This document shows positions 63,667 to 64,000 of a stretch of 64,000 bases of DNA, one piece after another. A program made the position numbers and the translations under genes. The stretch is from positions 1-64,000 of the forward strand of contig NZ_BANX01000020.1 in assembly GCF_000334455.1 (NCBI RefSeq). The letters run 5' to 3'. The stretch comes from Gordonia soli NBRC 108243 (GTDB lineage Bacteria; Actinomycetota; Actinomycetes; Mycobacteriales; Mycobacteriaceae). The stretch's first letter is position 1; every line of letters begins with the position of its first letter. The notes below the pieces were generated by a model. That model was not told where the DNA came from. It did no database searches and saw only the letters and a program-made list of their open reading frames with translations.

Positions 63667-64000
63667 AAGAGTTAGGCCGGGGGAATGCCGCTTCGGCAGC
63701 ATTGGCGATCATTTTCGTAATCGCAGCTACGGCATGCGGAGTCGAAGTCACCGGGCAACCTCAGCCGCAATCTTCGGCCTTACGCCTGGAGCCAAGGCAG
63801 ACTGATGACCAAGGACGAACCTTGCCATTTCGAACAAATTTCAAGCATCGCTGGAACTCTTCGAATAACGGTTCGACCTACGAACCGTGTACGTCGGTTA
63901 CCAACGTTGTTCAATCAAAACTCGGCTTTATTCCGAACTCCGCTCGCGACTCTGCAACCGTCGACGGCCAAACTGCTCGCGGATGCCGCTGGCGCTATCC
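63663..64000 (+). CDS. DUF3558-like lipoprotein, 5' part (runs off the right edge)
   Basis: 112 complete codons are visible from a GTG at 63663 that overlaps the previous stop. The signal peptide AALAIIFVIAATAC has a lipobox-like ATAC|G with lipid Cys at residue 25. The mature part reads WNSSNNGSTYEPCTSVTNVVQ and later DSATVDGQTARGCRWRY, two of the paired-Cys blocks of the DUF3558 family of actinobacterial lipoproteins. TTA is used for leucine at codons 4 and 40. By hand count, 63661-63960 is about 53% GC, far below its surroundings. Such lipoproteins often lie beside ESX-type genes. Function unknown. Confidence 0.75.
   Translation, partial: MKELGRGNAASAALAIIFVIAATACGVEVTGQPQPQSSALRLEPRQTDDQGRTLPFRTNFKHRWNSSNNGSTYEPCTSVTNVVQSKLGFIPNSARDSATVDGQTARGCRWRY

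Noticed and set aside
1..64000. tRNA genes, rRNA, CRISPR arrays, insertion sequences, prophage
   Set aside because: No T-loop consensus, regularly spaced repeats, or transposase or phage structural motifs were seen. The only TTCGAACC-like strings fall inside coding sequence.

Overview
This is a high-GC actinobacterial chromosome segment from a mycolic-acid-containing member of the Mycobacteriales, most likely Gordonia or a close relative. Three things support this. It encodes mycothione reductase, an antigen-85-type mycolyltransferase and glucosyl-3-phosphoglycerate synthase. Its codon use is strongly GC-rich. Its gene order follows Mycobacterium tuberculosis Rv2839c to Rv2898c: infB-ylxR-nusA-rimP, a lipoprotein/DUF4439 pair, proS, efpA, cysG, cobB, cobO, chelatase, GNAT, mqo, hydrolase, mtr, cobQ, map, a penicillin-binding lipoprotein, GNAT, ispG, rip1, dxr, rlmN, cdsA, frr, pyrH, tsf, rpsB, M23 peptidase, xerC, siderophore-interacting protein, dprA, yifB and yraN. 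The genus is inferred from gene content only.

Layout. 1-2.5 kb: the translation/transcription operon rimP-nusA-ylxR-infB (minus; infB leaves the window). 2.6-3.6 kb: lipoprotein plus ferritin-like DUF4439 protein. 3.6-6.5 kb: an accessory island with a MerR regulator fused to part of the DNA polymerase sliding clamp, a TPR-like partner, and a second MerR divergent from a small hydrolase. 6.5-14.4 kb: proS, yaaA, the exporter efpA, sirohaem/cobalamin entry enzyme cysG, an acyl-ACP desaturase with a coupled small protein, and a DevR/DosR-type response regulator. 14.6-22.6 kb: one tightly packed minus-strand operon (mqo, GNAT, Mg/Co-chelatase-like protein, cobO, cobB) whose last gene is a DevS/DosT-type haem-GAF sensor kinase, overlapping cobB. 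22.7-31.7 kb: hydrolase-mtr, a second hydrolase, cobQ, map and a haem ABC importer hmuTUV. 31.7-39.3 kb: envelope and isoprenoid genes (Pro/Gln-rich membrane protein, penicillin-binding lipoprotein, ispG, rip1, dxr). 39.5-46.1 kb: DUF2631, a TetR-MFS pair with two palindromic operators, rlmN, a LapA-domain protein, cdsA-frr-pyrH.

46.2-51.8 kb is an accessory glycolipid-like module inserted between pyrH and tsf: gpgS and an Ag85-type mycolyltransferase on the minus strand, divergent from a PapA-like acyltransferase translationally coupled to an MFS exporter. The shared promoter region is full of inverted repeats. 52-61.7 kb returns to conserved genes (tsf, rpsB, M23, xerC, siderophore reductase with an iron box, TetR, saccharopine-dehydrogenase-like, dprA, yifB, yraN). 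61.8-64 kb: a PPE-like type VII secretion substrate, divergent from a small helical ESX-associated-type protein overlapping a DUF3558-like lipoprotein. That end of the window has clearly lower GC and rare codons, including TTA.

The strongest candidates for something undescribed are the MerR-sliding-clamp fusion with its elongated-spacer promoter, the gpgS/mycolyltransferase/PapA/MFS module, and the low-GC type VII-associated pair at the right edge. No tRNA, rRNA, CRISPR array or insertion sequence was recognised.
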